Below, one piece after another: positions 39,290 to 46,712 of a DNA stretch of 64,000 bases (within the stretch, counting starts at the first letter, position 1; every line of letters starts with the position of its first letter). Below the pieces are notes generated by a model. That model ran no database searches. It was not told the origin of the DNA and saw nothing but the letters and a program-made list of their open reading frames with translations. This DNA is from Pseudomonas paraeruginosa PA7. GTDB taxonomy: Bacteria > Pseudomonadota > Gammaproteobacteria > Pseudomonadales > Pseudomonadaceae. The translations under genes and the position numbers were made by a program. The stretch is taken from assembly GCF_000017205.1 (NCBI RefSeq), contig NC_009656.1, positions 558,001 through 622,000 of the forward strand, given 5' to 3'.

Positions 39290-40261
39290 TCAGCGTGGCA
39301 CCACTTCGAACCACCAGGCGTTGTGCCTCACGCTGCGTACCGGCAGGCTCGGCTCCAGAGCCTGGAGGGCGAGGCGGGTGTCCTTCAGCGGGAAACTGCC
39401 GGTGACGCGCAGGTCGGCGATGCTCGGGTCGACCCGCAGCAGTGCCGGCGAGTAGCGCCCCAGTTCCGCCACCAGGTCGGCCAGCCGGGCGTTCTCCACC
39501 ACCAGCATGCCTTGCGCCCAGGCGCCGGCCAGGGCCGGAGCCGCTGCGCTGGCCTGCAGGCCTTGCGGCAGGATCAGCACCTGCTGGCCTTCCTTGATCA
39601 CACGTTCTTCGCTGAGCGTTTCCGCGCGCGCGGCCACCGCCGACTGCAATACGGTGAGGCGCGTACCGGGCTCCTCGCGACGGACCAGGAAGCGCGTGCC
39701 GAGGGCGCGCATGTCGCCGTCGGCGCTGCTGACCACGAAGGGGCGCGGGTCGCCATGGGCGGTTTCCACCAGGATCTCGCCGGCCAGCAGCACGACCTGG
39801 CGGCGTTCGCCGTCGAAGCGGACATCGATGGCGCTGCGGCTGTTCAGGCGCACATGGGTGGCGTCGGGGAGGGTCAGCTCGCGCTGCTCGCCGGTGGCGC
39901 TGTAGGCGTCGGCCAGCAGGTAGCGGACCGGGACGTAGCGGTTGGCCACGCCGAGCCCGACGCCCAGCGCCAGCAGCAGTCCCAGGGCGCTGCCGCCGAG
40001 CCGGCGCAGGCGGCGCTTGAAGCGTGCGTTGCCGGACAGCAGGGCGTTGCGCGCCGGCCCGTTGGCGGCTCTCGCCAGGTGCCGGTCGAGGCCGCCGAGC
40101 TGTTCCCAGGCGCGTTCGTGTTCGGGATGCGCCGCATACCAGCGGTGGAAGGCGCGGTGGTCGTCGGGATGGGCCTCGCCGGAATCGAGCAGCAACTGCC
40201 AGGCGATGGCTTCGTCGAGCACCCGCGCGTGCACTGCTGTCTGGCGCTCGTCGGGGTTCAT
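39290..40261 (-). CDS. fiuR: Anti-sigma factor / signal transducer FiuR
   Basis: From ATG at 40261 the protein has 323 residues. The N-terminal cytoplasmic anti-sigma part includes DEAIAWQLLLDSGEAHPDDH and FHRWYAAHPEHERAW; one membrane helix follows (LGLLLALGVGLGVANRYV); the periplasmic FecR-like domain contains LPDATHVRLNSRSAIDV and RFLVRREEPGTRLTVLQ. It receives the signal from FiuA and frees FiuI. The start overlaps the fiuI stop (ATGA), and fiuA follows after 102 bases. Confidence 0.92.
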   Translation of the reverse strand: MNPDERQTAVHARVLDEAIAWQLLLDSGEAHPDDHRAFHRWYAAHPEHERAWEQLGGLDRHLARAANGPARNALLSGNARFKRRLRRLGGSALGLLLALGVGLGVANRYVPVRYLLADAYSATGEQRELTLPDATHVRLNSRSAIDVRFDGERRQVVLLAGEILVETAHGDPRPFVVSSADGDMRALGTRFLVRREEPGTRLTVLQSAVAARAETLSEERVIKEGQQVLILPQGLQASAAAPALAGAWAQGMLVVENARLADLVAELGRYSPALLRVDPSIADLRVTGSFPLKDTRLALQALEPSLPVRSVRHNAWWFEVVPR

Positions 40262-40776
40262 CGCGGTTCCCCGTAGAGGGCGATGTAGCACTGGCGCAGG
40301 CCCTGGGCCAGGTACTGGCGCACGCGCGGCACCGAGACCCCGAGACGCTCGGCGATCTCGGCGTGGGGCATGCCGTCCAGGCGGTTGTAGAGGAACGCGC
40401 TGCGCGCCTTCAGCGACAGCGTGCCGAGCAGGCGGTCGATCTCGCGCAGGTCCTCGAGGATCAGGTACCGCTCTTCGGCCGAAGGCTGCTCCGCTTCCGG
40501 AACCAGCGCCAGTTCGGCGAGATAGGCCTGCTCCAGGGCGGCGCGGCGGAAGTGGTCGATCAGCAGGCCGCGCGCCACCTTCGCCAGGAACGCACGCGGT
40601 TCGCGCAGGCCGGGCAGCTCCGGGCGGCCGAGGAGGCGGACGAAGGTGTCCTGGCTGAGGTCTTCGGCGCGCTGGCGGCAGCCGAGGTTGCGGTTCAGCC
40701 AGGCGAGCAGCCAGCCGCGGTGGTCCCGGTACAGGCTACCCACGAATTCGCTGTTGCTGACTTCACCCGCCGCCAC
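40258..40776 (-). CDS. fiuI: ECF sigma factor FiuI
   Basis: I choose the GTG at 40776, with GGGAG nine bases upstream, giving 172 residues that start VAAGEVSNSEFVGSLYRDHR; the open frame extends further upstream to 40881 but the added residues look non-coding. Sigma region 2 (LGCRQRAEDLSQDTFVRLLG) and region 4 (LDGMPHAEIAERLGVSVPRV) are clear. It directs transcription of fiuA under iron limitation when ferrichrome is present. Iron control is suggested by a Fur-like site just upstream. Confidence 0.9.
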   Translation of the reverse strand: MAAGEVSNSEFVGSLYRDHRGWLLAWLNRNLGCRQRAEDLSQDTFVRLLGRPELPGLREPRAFLAKVARGLLIDHFRRAALEQAYLAELALVPEAEQPSAEERYLILEDLREIDRLLGTLSLKARSAFLYNRLDGMPHAEIAERLGVSVPRVRQYLAQGLRQCYIALYGEPR

Positions 40777-40815
40777 GGACGCTCCCCATCCCGTAACGGG
40801 ATCGAATGGAAAAAC

Positions 40816-40838
40816 GAGAATTATTCGCAAATGATCGC
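40816..40838 (-). promoter_or_regulatory. Candidate Fur box before fiuI
   Basis: GAGAATTATTCGCAAATGAT within this AT-rich patch resembles pseudomonad Fur sites that begin GAGAAT-ATT. It matches only about half of the 19-base E. coli consensus, but lies 40-62 bases upstream of the fiuI start, in the expected place. Confidence 0.4.
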
Positions 40839-40944
40839 AAAGTGCGACTATCCCTGCAATTGGCGTCCGTCGGGAAGCCACTTGAGTCGCCCCGGTGGTT
40901 TGCCGGAGGATCGGCGTTCCGATAACAAGAACAGGAGTCTCGTC

Positions 40945-41694
40945 GTGGCCGAACCTTTGCTGATCATCGGTTCCTATCTATCCCCCTATGTGCGCAAGGT
41001 ACTGGTGCTGCTGGAGCTGAAAGGCGTCGCTTACCGCATCGACCCCATCGTGCCGTTCTTCGGCGACGAGGCCTTCGAGCGCCTCAGTCCGTTGCGGCAG
41101 ATACCGGTGCTGGTGGACGGTGACTTCGTCCTCAACGATTCCAGCGTGATCTGCCAGTACCTGGAAGAGCGCTATCCGCAGCCGAGCCTGTATCCCGCCG
41201 ATCTCGGCCAGCGCGCCCAGGCCCGCTGGCTGGAGGAGTACGCCGATTCGCGGCTGGGCCAGGTGATCATCTGGCAGTTGTTCCACCAGCAGGTGATCAA
41301 TCGCGGGATCTGGAAGCGCGAGCCTGACCAGGCGGTCCTGCAGCGCACCTACGACGAGGACCTGCCCTCGGTCTGCGCCTACCTGGAAGGGCGGACGCCG
41401 GAACGGGGCTGGCTGCTCGGCGAACTGTCCATCGCCGATGTCGCCATCGCCTGCCTGTTCCGCAATGCCCAACTGGCGCGCTACCAGGTCGACGGCGAGC
41501 GCTGGCCGCGCCTGGCGCGCCTGCTGGCCGACGCCTTCGCCCTGCCGGTGTTCCAGCGCCTGGCGCGTTTCGAGAACGCCAGCGCGCAGACGCCGGTGGC
41601 CGAACAGCGCAAGGTGCTGGGCGAGGCCGGCGCGCCGTTGAGCGCCACCAGTCATGGGCGCGAGCAGCCGGTCCGCGGGCCGATGAGTCGCTGA
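40945..41694 (+). CDS. Glutathione S-transferase family protein
   Basis: The 249-residue protein starts at GTG 40945, with AGGAG nine bases before it. It has the N-terminal thioredoxin fold (LLIIGSYLSPYVRKVLVLLE, LRQIPVLVDGDFVLNDSSVI) and helical C-domain (GWLLGELSIADVAIACLFRN). It shares SPxVRKVLVLL with the GST at 34065-34685, and the two flank the fiu locus. The substrate is unknown. Its C-terminus has an extra 35-residue polar tail (SAQTPVAEQRKVLGEAGAPL onward). Confidence 0.85.
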   Translation: MAEPLLIIGSYLSPYVRKVLVLLELKGVAYRIDPIVPFFGDEAFERLSPLRQIPVLVDGDFVLNDSSVICQYLEERYPQPSLYPADLGQRAQARWLEEYADSRLGQVIIWQLFHQQVINRGIWKREPDQAVLQRTYDEDLPSVCAYLEGRTPERGWLLGELSIADVAIACLFRNAQLARYQVDGERWPRLARLLADAFALPVFQRLARFENASAQTPVAEQRKVLGEAGAPLSATSHGREQPVRGPMSR

Positions 41695-41703
41695 AGCGGC
41701 CAG

Positions 41704-41726
41704 GGGCGCCTAGCGGCGCCCTCTTT
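41704..41726 (+). terminator. Terminator after the glutathione-transferase gene
   Basis: Arms GGGCGCC (41704-41710) and GGCGCCC (41715-41721) pair around TAGC and continue into TCTTTAT, nine bases after the stop codon. Confidence 0.7.
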
Positions 41727-41799
41727 ATGCACGCCCATTCAGCGAGCGGATAAGACCCCGTACGGGGCTGGCGAGGATGTCGTCCGGGACTATCTTATC

Positions 41800-41811
41800 T
41801 AGACCAGTCTA
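41800..41811. promoter_or_regulatory. TetR-type operator candidate overlapping a promoter
   Basis: TAGACCAGTCTA is a near-perfect palindrome (TAGAC-CA-GTCTA) immediately followed by TATAAAA. It lies 25 bases before the thioesterase ATG. TAGAC/GTCTA half-sites are typical of several TetR-family operators, and a TetR gene is the next gene but one, so self-regulation is likely. Confidence 0.55.
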
Positions 41812-41835
41812 TATAAAAACCTGGGCGAGCCCGCC

Positions 41836-42237
41836 ATGAACGTCCCCGAAGGATTCCAGCCATTGTTCCGCAGCAGCCCGTTGCTCGACCTGCTCGGCCC
41901 CTTCTTCTGCCGGCGCGATGCGCAGCGCCAACTGGTGGTGGCGCTGCGCATCGAAGAGAAGCACTGCAATCACGGCGGCAGCGCCCACGGCGGCCTGCTC
42001 TCGACCCTGGCCGACGTCGGCCTCGGCTACGCCATGGCGTTTTCCCGCGAGCCGCCGCAGCCGATGGTGACCGTCGGCCTGCGCCTGGACTTCTGCGGCG
42101 TCGCGCGGGTCGGCGATTGGCTGGAGGTGCATACCCGGGTCGACAAGCTCGGCCAGCGCATGGCCTTCGCCTCGGCCCGGCTGCACAGCGGCGAGCGCCT
42201 GGTGGCCAGCGCCAGCGGTGTGTTTCATCTACCCTGA
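41836..42237 (+). CDS. PaaI-type hotdog thioesterase
   Basis: This 133-residue protein has the PaaI/4HBT signature HCNHGGSAHGGLLSTLADVGLG (HGG loop followed by the long helix with Asp) and LRLDFCGVARVGDWLEV. It would hydrolyse an acyl-CoA or aryl-CoA in the cytoplasm; the substrate is not known. It precedes a TetR gene by 49 bases and the two probably form an operon controlled from the palindrome at 41800. Confidence 0.85.
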   Translation: MNVPEGFQPLFRSSPLLDLLGPFFCRRDAQRQLVVALRIEEKHCNHGGSAHGGLLSTLADVGLGYAMAFSREPPQPMVTVGLRLDFCGVARVGDWLEVHTRVDKLGQRMAFASARLHSGERLVASASGVFHLP

Positions 42238-42286
42238 GGCTCGGGCATGCTTGCCCGCTCGTCTGCCGTGAGTTGGAGAGTCAGGT

Positions 42287-42856
42287 TTGCCGAAGAAGTC
42301 CAATGCCGCCGAACGCATCGTCCATGCCACCGCCTCGCTGCTGGCCAGCCGCGGCTACTTCGGTACCGGGCTGAGCGACATCATCGCCCGCGCCGAGGCG
42401 CCGAAAGGTTCGCTCTATCACTACTTCCCCCAGGGCAAGCCGCAGATCGCCAGCGCGGCGATCGGCTTCGTCGGCGCCGAGGTCGAGACCTTCCTCGACC
42501 GTGCCGGCGCCACGGCGCCCCACGCGCGCAACGTCCTGCGCGAATTCACCGCGACCCTGCGCGGCTGGCTGGAGCGATCGGCTTTCGAGGAAGCCTGCCC
42601 GGTGTTTTCCACTACCTTGAGCATCGATGCCGAGCTGGCCCCGGTGCATGCCGAGTGCCGCCGCGCGCTGCGCGCATGGCACGCCGGCATCGAGCGCGCG
42701 TTGCGCGCCGACGGCATGGCGGAGAAGGCTGCCGGCTCGCGCGCCTGGTTGATTCTCGCGGCGCTGGAGGGCGCGGTCGGCGTGGCCCGCGCCGAGCGTT
42801 CGGTGGATGCCCTCGACGCGATCGAGGAGGAACTGCGGGCGTTGCTGCCGGCTTAG
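42287..42856 (+). CDS. TetR-family repressor (LmrA/YxaF type)
   Basis: The 189-residue protein uses a TTG start at 42287 with GGAG eight bases upstream. The N-terminal helix-turn-helix reads ASRGYFGTGLSDIIARAEAP followed by KGSLYHYFP, the LmrA/YxaF/QacR-like form. The C-terminal half contains CPVFSTTLSIDAELAPVH, common in this subgroup. It presumably represses the thioesterase gene and itself. Effector unknown. Confidence 0.87.
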   Translation: MPKKSNAAERIVHATASLLASRGYFGTGLSDIIARAEAPKGSLYHYFPQGKPQIASAAIGFVGAEVETFLDRAGATAPHARNVLREFTATLRGWLERSAFEEACPVFSTTLSIDAELAPVHAECRRALRAWHAGIERALRADGMAEKAAGSRAWLILAALEGAVGVARAERSVDALDAIEEELRALLPA

Positions 42857-42881
42857 CTGTCCCGCGCCGGCCGGGCGCCCT

Positions 42882-44609
42882 TCAGTGCTGCACGCTGTCC
42901 ACCGCGATCGCTTCGCCGGACACCTCGCGGTACGCCGCTCGGCGGTTGGCCAGGGCGTAGTGGATCAGACCCGCCAGGCCGGCGCCGAAGAACCAGGAGA
43001 ACGGCGACAGTTCGGCGAACGCCGGCAGCAGCGCCAGCAGGGTGGAGATGATCGCCGCCGGGACGAAGGCGGCGATGGCTCGCGGATTCACCCCGCGCGC
43101 GTAGTGGTAGGCGCCGGCGCGGCTCTCGGTGTACAGCTCCGGCAGGTTCACCCGGCCTTTGCGCACCAGGTAGTAGTCGACCATGATGATCCCGTACAGC
43201 GGGCCGAGCAGCGCGCCGAGGCCGCCGAGGAAGTAGAGGATCACCCCGGGGCTGTTGTACAGGTGCCAGGGCAGGATCAGTACCGCGATGGTCGCGCTGA
43301 TCAGCCCGGCGCGGCGGAAGTTCAGCAGGTTCGGCGCCAGGTTGGTGAGCACGTAGGCCGGGGCGACGAAGTTGGCCATGATGTTCACCGCCACGGTGAC
43401 GATCAGCAGCGCCAGGCTGGCCAGTACCAGGAAGGCGGTGTCGGGGATCGCCGCGACGATGTCGGTGGGGCTCTGGATGAGCTGGCCGTCGATCCTGAAC
43501 TGGGCGCCGGCGAGCACCACCGCGAACAGGCCGAACAGCAGGATGTTCACCGGCAGCCCCCAGAAGTTGCCGACGCTGATGGTGCGCTTGTCCGGGCAGC
43601 CGCGGGCGAAATCGCAGAAATTCAGGATCATGGTGCCGTAGAGGGTGACCCAGAACGCCGCGCCGCCGAAGATCTTCAGCCACATCTGCGAACCGCTCAT
43701 GGGTTCGCCGCTGGACCAGGCGATGGAGGCGCCGGCGCGCAGGTACATCCAGGCGGCGAGGGCGGCGACGGTGAGCAGGATCACCGGTCCGGCGAAGGAT
43801 TCGTAGCGACGCACCATCTCCATGCCGTAGGCGAAGATCAGCAGTTGCACGCACCAGATGGCGACGAAGGTCGCCCAGCCCAGGCTCGACAGGCCGAGGA
43901 TCGCATCCTGGTCGTAGGCCGCGAGGCCCGGCCAGATCGCCGTCAGCAGGACGCGCAGGACGATCGAGGCGAGATAGGTCTGGATGCCGAACCAGGCGAT
44001 GGCGATCACCGCGCGGATCAACGCGGGAAGCTGCGCGCCATGGATGCCGAAGGCGATCCGGCACATCACCGGGTAGGGCAGGCCGGTCTTCTGGCCCATG
44101 TAGCCGGACAGGTTCATCAGCCCGTAGACCATCAGCGCGCCCAGGGCCAGCGCGGCGAGGATCTGCGCGCCGCTCATGCCGAGGGCGAAGAGGCCGATGG
44201 CGAAGGAGTAGTTGGCGATGTTGTGCACGTCGTTGGTCCACAGCGCGAACAGGCTGTAGCGTCCCCAGCGACGCCCTTCGGCCTTGCTCGGGGCGAGGTC
44301 GGCGCTGTACAGGCGCGGGCTCAGCGGCGGCAGTTCGCTGCCGGCGTGATGGCTGGCGCGGGGCAGGCAATCGAGACTGGCGGGAGTGCCCAGGTCCAGG
44401 CGCGCCGCCGAGAACTCCGCTGCGCGCAGCCCGGCGCGGGGCAGGCAGTCGAGACTGGCCGGAGTGCCCAGGTCGAGCATCGCGGCGGAGAACTCGGCTG
44501 CGCTCTGGCCGGCCCGCGGCAGATGGTCGAGGCTTTCCAGGGTGCCGAGGTCGAGCAGCGAGGGGGAAAACTCGCGGGGCGCGGCGGGCGGCTTCGGGGT
44601 GCTGGACAT
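42882..44609 (-). CDS. NCS1-family permease with a repeat-bearing N-terminal tail
   Basis: The 575-residue protein has about twelve membrane helices from residue 118 (LFALWTNDVHNIANYSFAIG onwards), including IMVDYYLVRKGRVNLPELY near the end, typical of fungal-like/allantoin-type NCS1 transporters. The unusual part is the first 92 residues, which contain three near-identical 26-residue repeats (core LDLGTPASLDCLPRA). Such a long cytoplasmic tail is not general in the family. Cargo is probably a purine, allantoin or other nitrogen ring. It lies downstream of a LysR gene on the same strand. Confidence 0.87.
   Translation of the reverse strand: MSSTPKPPAAPREFSPSLLDLGTLESLDHLPRAGQSAAEFSAAMLDLGTPASLDCLPRAGLRAAEFSAARLDLGTPASLDCLPRASHHAGSELPPLSPRLYSADLAPSKAEGRRWGRYSLFALWTNDVHNIANYSFAIGLFALGMSGAQILAALALGALMVYGLMNLSGYMGQKTGLPYPVMCRIAFGIHGAQLPALIRAVIAIAWFGIQTYLASIVLRVLLTAIWPGLAAYDQDAILGLSSLGWATFVAIWCVQLLIFAYGMEMVRRYESFAGPVILLTVAALAAWMYLRAGASIAWSSGEPMSGSQMWLKIFGGAAFWVTLYGTMILNFCDFARGCPDKRTISVGNFWGLPVNILLFGLFAVVLAGAQFRIDGQLIQSPTDIVAAIPDTAFLVLASLALLIVTVAVNIMANFVAPAYVLTNLAPNLLNFRRAGLISATIAVLILPWHLYNSPGVILYFLGGLGALLGPLYGIIMVDYYLVRKGRVNLPELYTESRAGAYHYARGVNPRAIAAFVPAAIISTLLALLPAFAELSPFSWFFGAGLAGLIHYALANRRAAYREVSGEAIAVDSVQH
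44337..44570 (-). repeat. Three tandem 78-base in-frame repeats
   Basis: Copies lie at 44493-44570, 44415-44492 and 44337-44414. Each encodes 26 residues beginning FSxxxLDLGTxxSLDxLPRA. The second and third are the most alike at DNA level; the first has diverged. Being in frame, copy-number change would lengthen or shorten the cytoplasmic tail without breaking the gene. Confidence 0.88.
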
Positions 44610-44956
44610 GGCGGTCTCCTCCGGCAGTCGGAAGAACTCGGCGCGAGGTCGGGTTCGTCTGTTATTTTTGTATACAAGAATTTCGAATATTTAAGCCAGT
44701 TATGTGCCAACCGTTCCTCGACCGGATTTTCCGCGCTCTGTGGAAACCGGCCTTTCGGCGGCAAGCCCCTGAAACCGCTTGGGAAAAAGCTGTCGCTTCG
44801 ATCAGGTAAGAATTTCTAACCGATTCATAGGTTTATGCTGAAGGATGAGAGGGAGGAGAAAAAACGGGGCGGCCAGGAGGCCGTATTGGGAAAATTGTGC
44901 ACAATAATTGTGCCCAGTGTTACCGCGACGCCCGTCGACGGTGCGCGGCGTGAAGC
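44610..44956. other. Control region upstream of the NCS1 permease
   Basis: No gene is seen. The perfect palindrome TTGTATACAA (44668-44677) lies about 60 bases before the permease start in an AT-rich patch; it resembles GntR-family operators. A second perfect palindrome, ATTGTGCACAAT (44894-44905), is followed by a direct repeat of ATTGTGC at 44907-44913. No GntR gene is in the window; the adjacent LysR protein is the local candidate regulator. Confidence 0.5.
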
Positions 44957-45883
44957 TCAGCCTGTCCGGGAAATGTCCAGGCCCTTCAACTGCCCGATCA
45001 TCCACGCATGGGCGTCACGCCCGGCATGCTGGACATGGCTGTAGAGCCGCAGCACGTAGGGCGGAATGTCGAACGGGGCGGGATACAGGGCGAGGCCGGC
45101 GGCTTCCGCCAGGGCCTGGGCGGCATGTCGGGGAGCGGTGAGCAGGAAATCGGTGGAGCCTGCCAGGAACAGCGCCGCGAGCACCGTCGGCAGTTGCACC
45201 GCCACTTCGCGACGCAGGCCGGAGCGGGCCAGCAGCCGGTCGATCACGCCGCTGTCCTCGTTCCACGGCGTCACCACCGCATGCCGCTCGGCCAGGTAGC
45301 CCTCCAGAGTCGGTGCCCCGGCGAGGCGCGGGTGGTCGCGGCGCGCCACCACCACGTAGCGGTCGGCGAACCAGTCATGGGCCTGGATCCCTTCTGGCAG
45401 GCGCTCGTGTTCCTCGTCGTAGCCAAGGGCGAAATCGATCCGCCCGCTGGCCAGGGCTTCCACCGACAGCTTGCGCTCGGCATTGACCAGGCGCAGGCGC
45501 ACCCCGGGCGCGCTGTGCTGCAGGCGGTCCATCAGCGGCGGGAGCAGGGCGAAGGCGGTGTAGTCGGTGGTGGCAAAGACGAAAGTGCGCTGGCTCTGTC
45601 CCGGCACGAACGGCCGCCATTCCTCGAGTCCCTCGCCCAGGGCACGCAGGGCGGCGGCCACCGCGCCGGCCAGGTGCTCGGCGCGCTGGGTCGGCTGCAT
45701 GCGGTTGCCCTGGCGCAGGAACAACTCGTCGTCCAGCCCCTGGCGCAGGCGCCCCAGCGCATGGCTGAAGGCCGAGGCGCTGATCGCCAGCTCGCCGGCG
45801 GCGGTACCGACGTTGCGGTGGCGATACAGGGAGTCGAACACCAGCAGCAGGTTGAGATCGAGACGGCGCAGCAGTGGATGCAT
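44957..45883 (-). CDS. LysR-family transcriptional regulator
   Basis: This 308-residue protein starts MHPLLRRLDLNLLLVFDSLY, with the helix-turn-helix AAGELAISASAFSHALGRLR and a periplasmic-binding-like effector domain. The N-terminus is of the NodD/SyrM/LeuO-like subgroup (LDLNLLLVFDxLYxxRNVG). It is divergent from the acetyltransferase at 45971 (87-base gap) and upstream of the NCS1 permease, either of which it could control. No ribosome-binding site is evident before the chosen ATG. Confidence 0.87.
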   Translation of the reverse strand: MHPLLRRLDLNLLLVFDSLYRHRNVGTAAGELAISASAFSHALGRLRQGLDDELFLRQGNRMQPTQRAEHLAGAVAAALRALGEGLEEWRPFVPGQSQRTFVFATTDYTAFALLPPLMDRLQHSAPGVRLRLVNAERKLSVEALASGRIDFALGYDEEHERLPEGIQAHDWFADRYVVVARRDHPRLAGAPTLEGYLAERHAVVTPWNEDSGVIDRLLARSGLRREVAVQLPTVLAALFLAGSTDFLLTAPRHAAQALAEAAGLALYPAPFDIPPYVLRLYSHVQHAGRDAHAWMIGQLKGLDISRTG

Positions 45884-45970
45884 GATATTCAGTTGCCGAT
45901 GAGAAGAATGCACTTCATGCATCTTATCAGTCGCACTAGGATGGCCGGGTTTCTCATCGGAAGGTTGCCC

Positions 45971-46447
45971 ATGACGCTCGAAATCCGTCCCGCCGTACCG
46001 GCCGACGCCGAACAGATCCTTGCCTTCATCATCGAACTGGCCGACTACGAGCGGGCCCGCCACGAGGTGGTCACCGATGTCGAAGGCATCCGCCGCAGCC
46101 TGTTCGCCGAAGGCTCGCCGACCCGCGCGCTGATGTGCCTGAGCGAGGGCCGGCCGATCGGCTATGCGGTGTACTTCTACAGCTACTCGACCTGGCTGGG
46201 ACGCAACGGCATCTACCTCGAGGACCTCTACGTCACCCCGGAGTGCCGTGGCGTCGGCGCCGGTCGCCGGCTGCTCCGCGAACTGGCCCGCGAGGCCGTG
46301 GCCAACGACTGCGGACGCCTGGAGTGGAGCGTGCTGGACTGGAACCAGCCGGCCATCGACTTCTACCGCTCCATCGGCGCGCTGCCGCAGGACGAGTGGG
46401 TGCGTTACCGGCTGGATGGCGAGGCGTTGCGCAGGATGGCGCAGTAG
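45971..46447 (+). CDS. GNAT acetyltransferase (diamine/spermidine N-acetyltransferase-like)
   Basis: The 158-residue protein opens MTLEIRPAVPADAEQILAFI and has the acetyl-CoA site LYVTPECRGVGAGRRLLREL plus LEWSVLDWNQPAIDFYRSIG, the pattern of the SAT1-like subfamily. It may acetylate polyamines or thialysine-type amines; the exact substrate is inferred only from family resemblance. GGAAGG precedes the ATG. It is divergent from the LysR gene. Confidence 0.85.
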   Translation: MTLEIRPAVPADAEQILAFIIELADYERARHEVVTDVEGIRRSLFAEGSPTRALMCLSEGRPIGYAVYFYSYSTWLGRNGIYLEDLYVTPECRGVGAGRRLLRELAREAVANDCGRLEWSVLDWNQPAIDFYRSIGALPQDEWVRYRLDGEALRRMAQ

Positions 46448-46498
46448 CTGGCGGCAAGCCGCGTGCCTTGGGCGGGTGATGCCGGGGGAGAGCGTGGA

Positions 46499-46519
46499 GT
46501 AGGGCGAATATCGCCCTAC
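46499..46519. repeat. Dispersed palindromic repeat (copy 4, short)
   Basis: GTAGGGCGA and TCGCCCTAC pair perfectly around ATA. It represents the outer part of the family seen at 8111 and 28291. Confidence 0.7.
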
Positions 46520-46565
46520 GGTCTATATCGCTCGCGACTTCTAGCAGTTAACAACCGGGGAGGAA

Positions 46566-46604
46566 GTCGCTTGAAGCTTGAGCTGGCTTCAGGCTTCAAG
46601 CGAC
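46566..46604. other. Perfect 12-base-arm hairpin after the acetyltransferase gene
   Basis: GTCGCTTGAAGC (46566-46577) and GCTTCAAGCGAC (46593-46604) enclose a 15-base loop that itself contains GCTTCAG. There is no T-run. It may be an mRNA end or a scar of rearrangement. Confidence 0.5.
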
Positions 46605-46664
46605 GTGCAGGCAGAACAAGCGATCCCTCGCGATATCCGCCGTATCAGCGACCCGTCCGCCATG

Positions 46665-46691
46665 AAAAAGCCGCCCCTCGGGGCGGCTTTT
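46665..46691. terminator. Bidirectional terminator at the end of glcB
   Basis: AAAAGCCGCCCC (46666-46677) pairs with GGGGCGGCTTTT (46680-46691). Read on the minus strand it lies 22 bases after the glcB stop and ends in a T-run; on the plus strand it ends TTTTCG. Confidence 0.92.
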
Positions 46692-46712
46692 CGTTGCGCT
46701 GCGGTGAACGGC

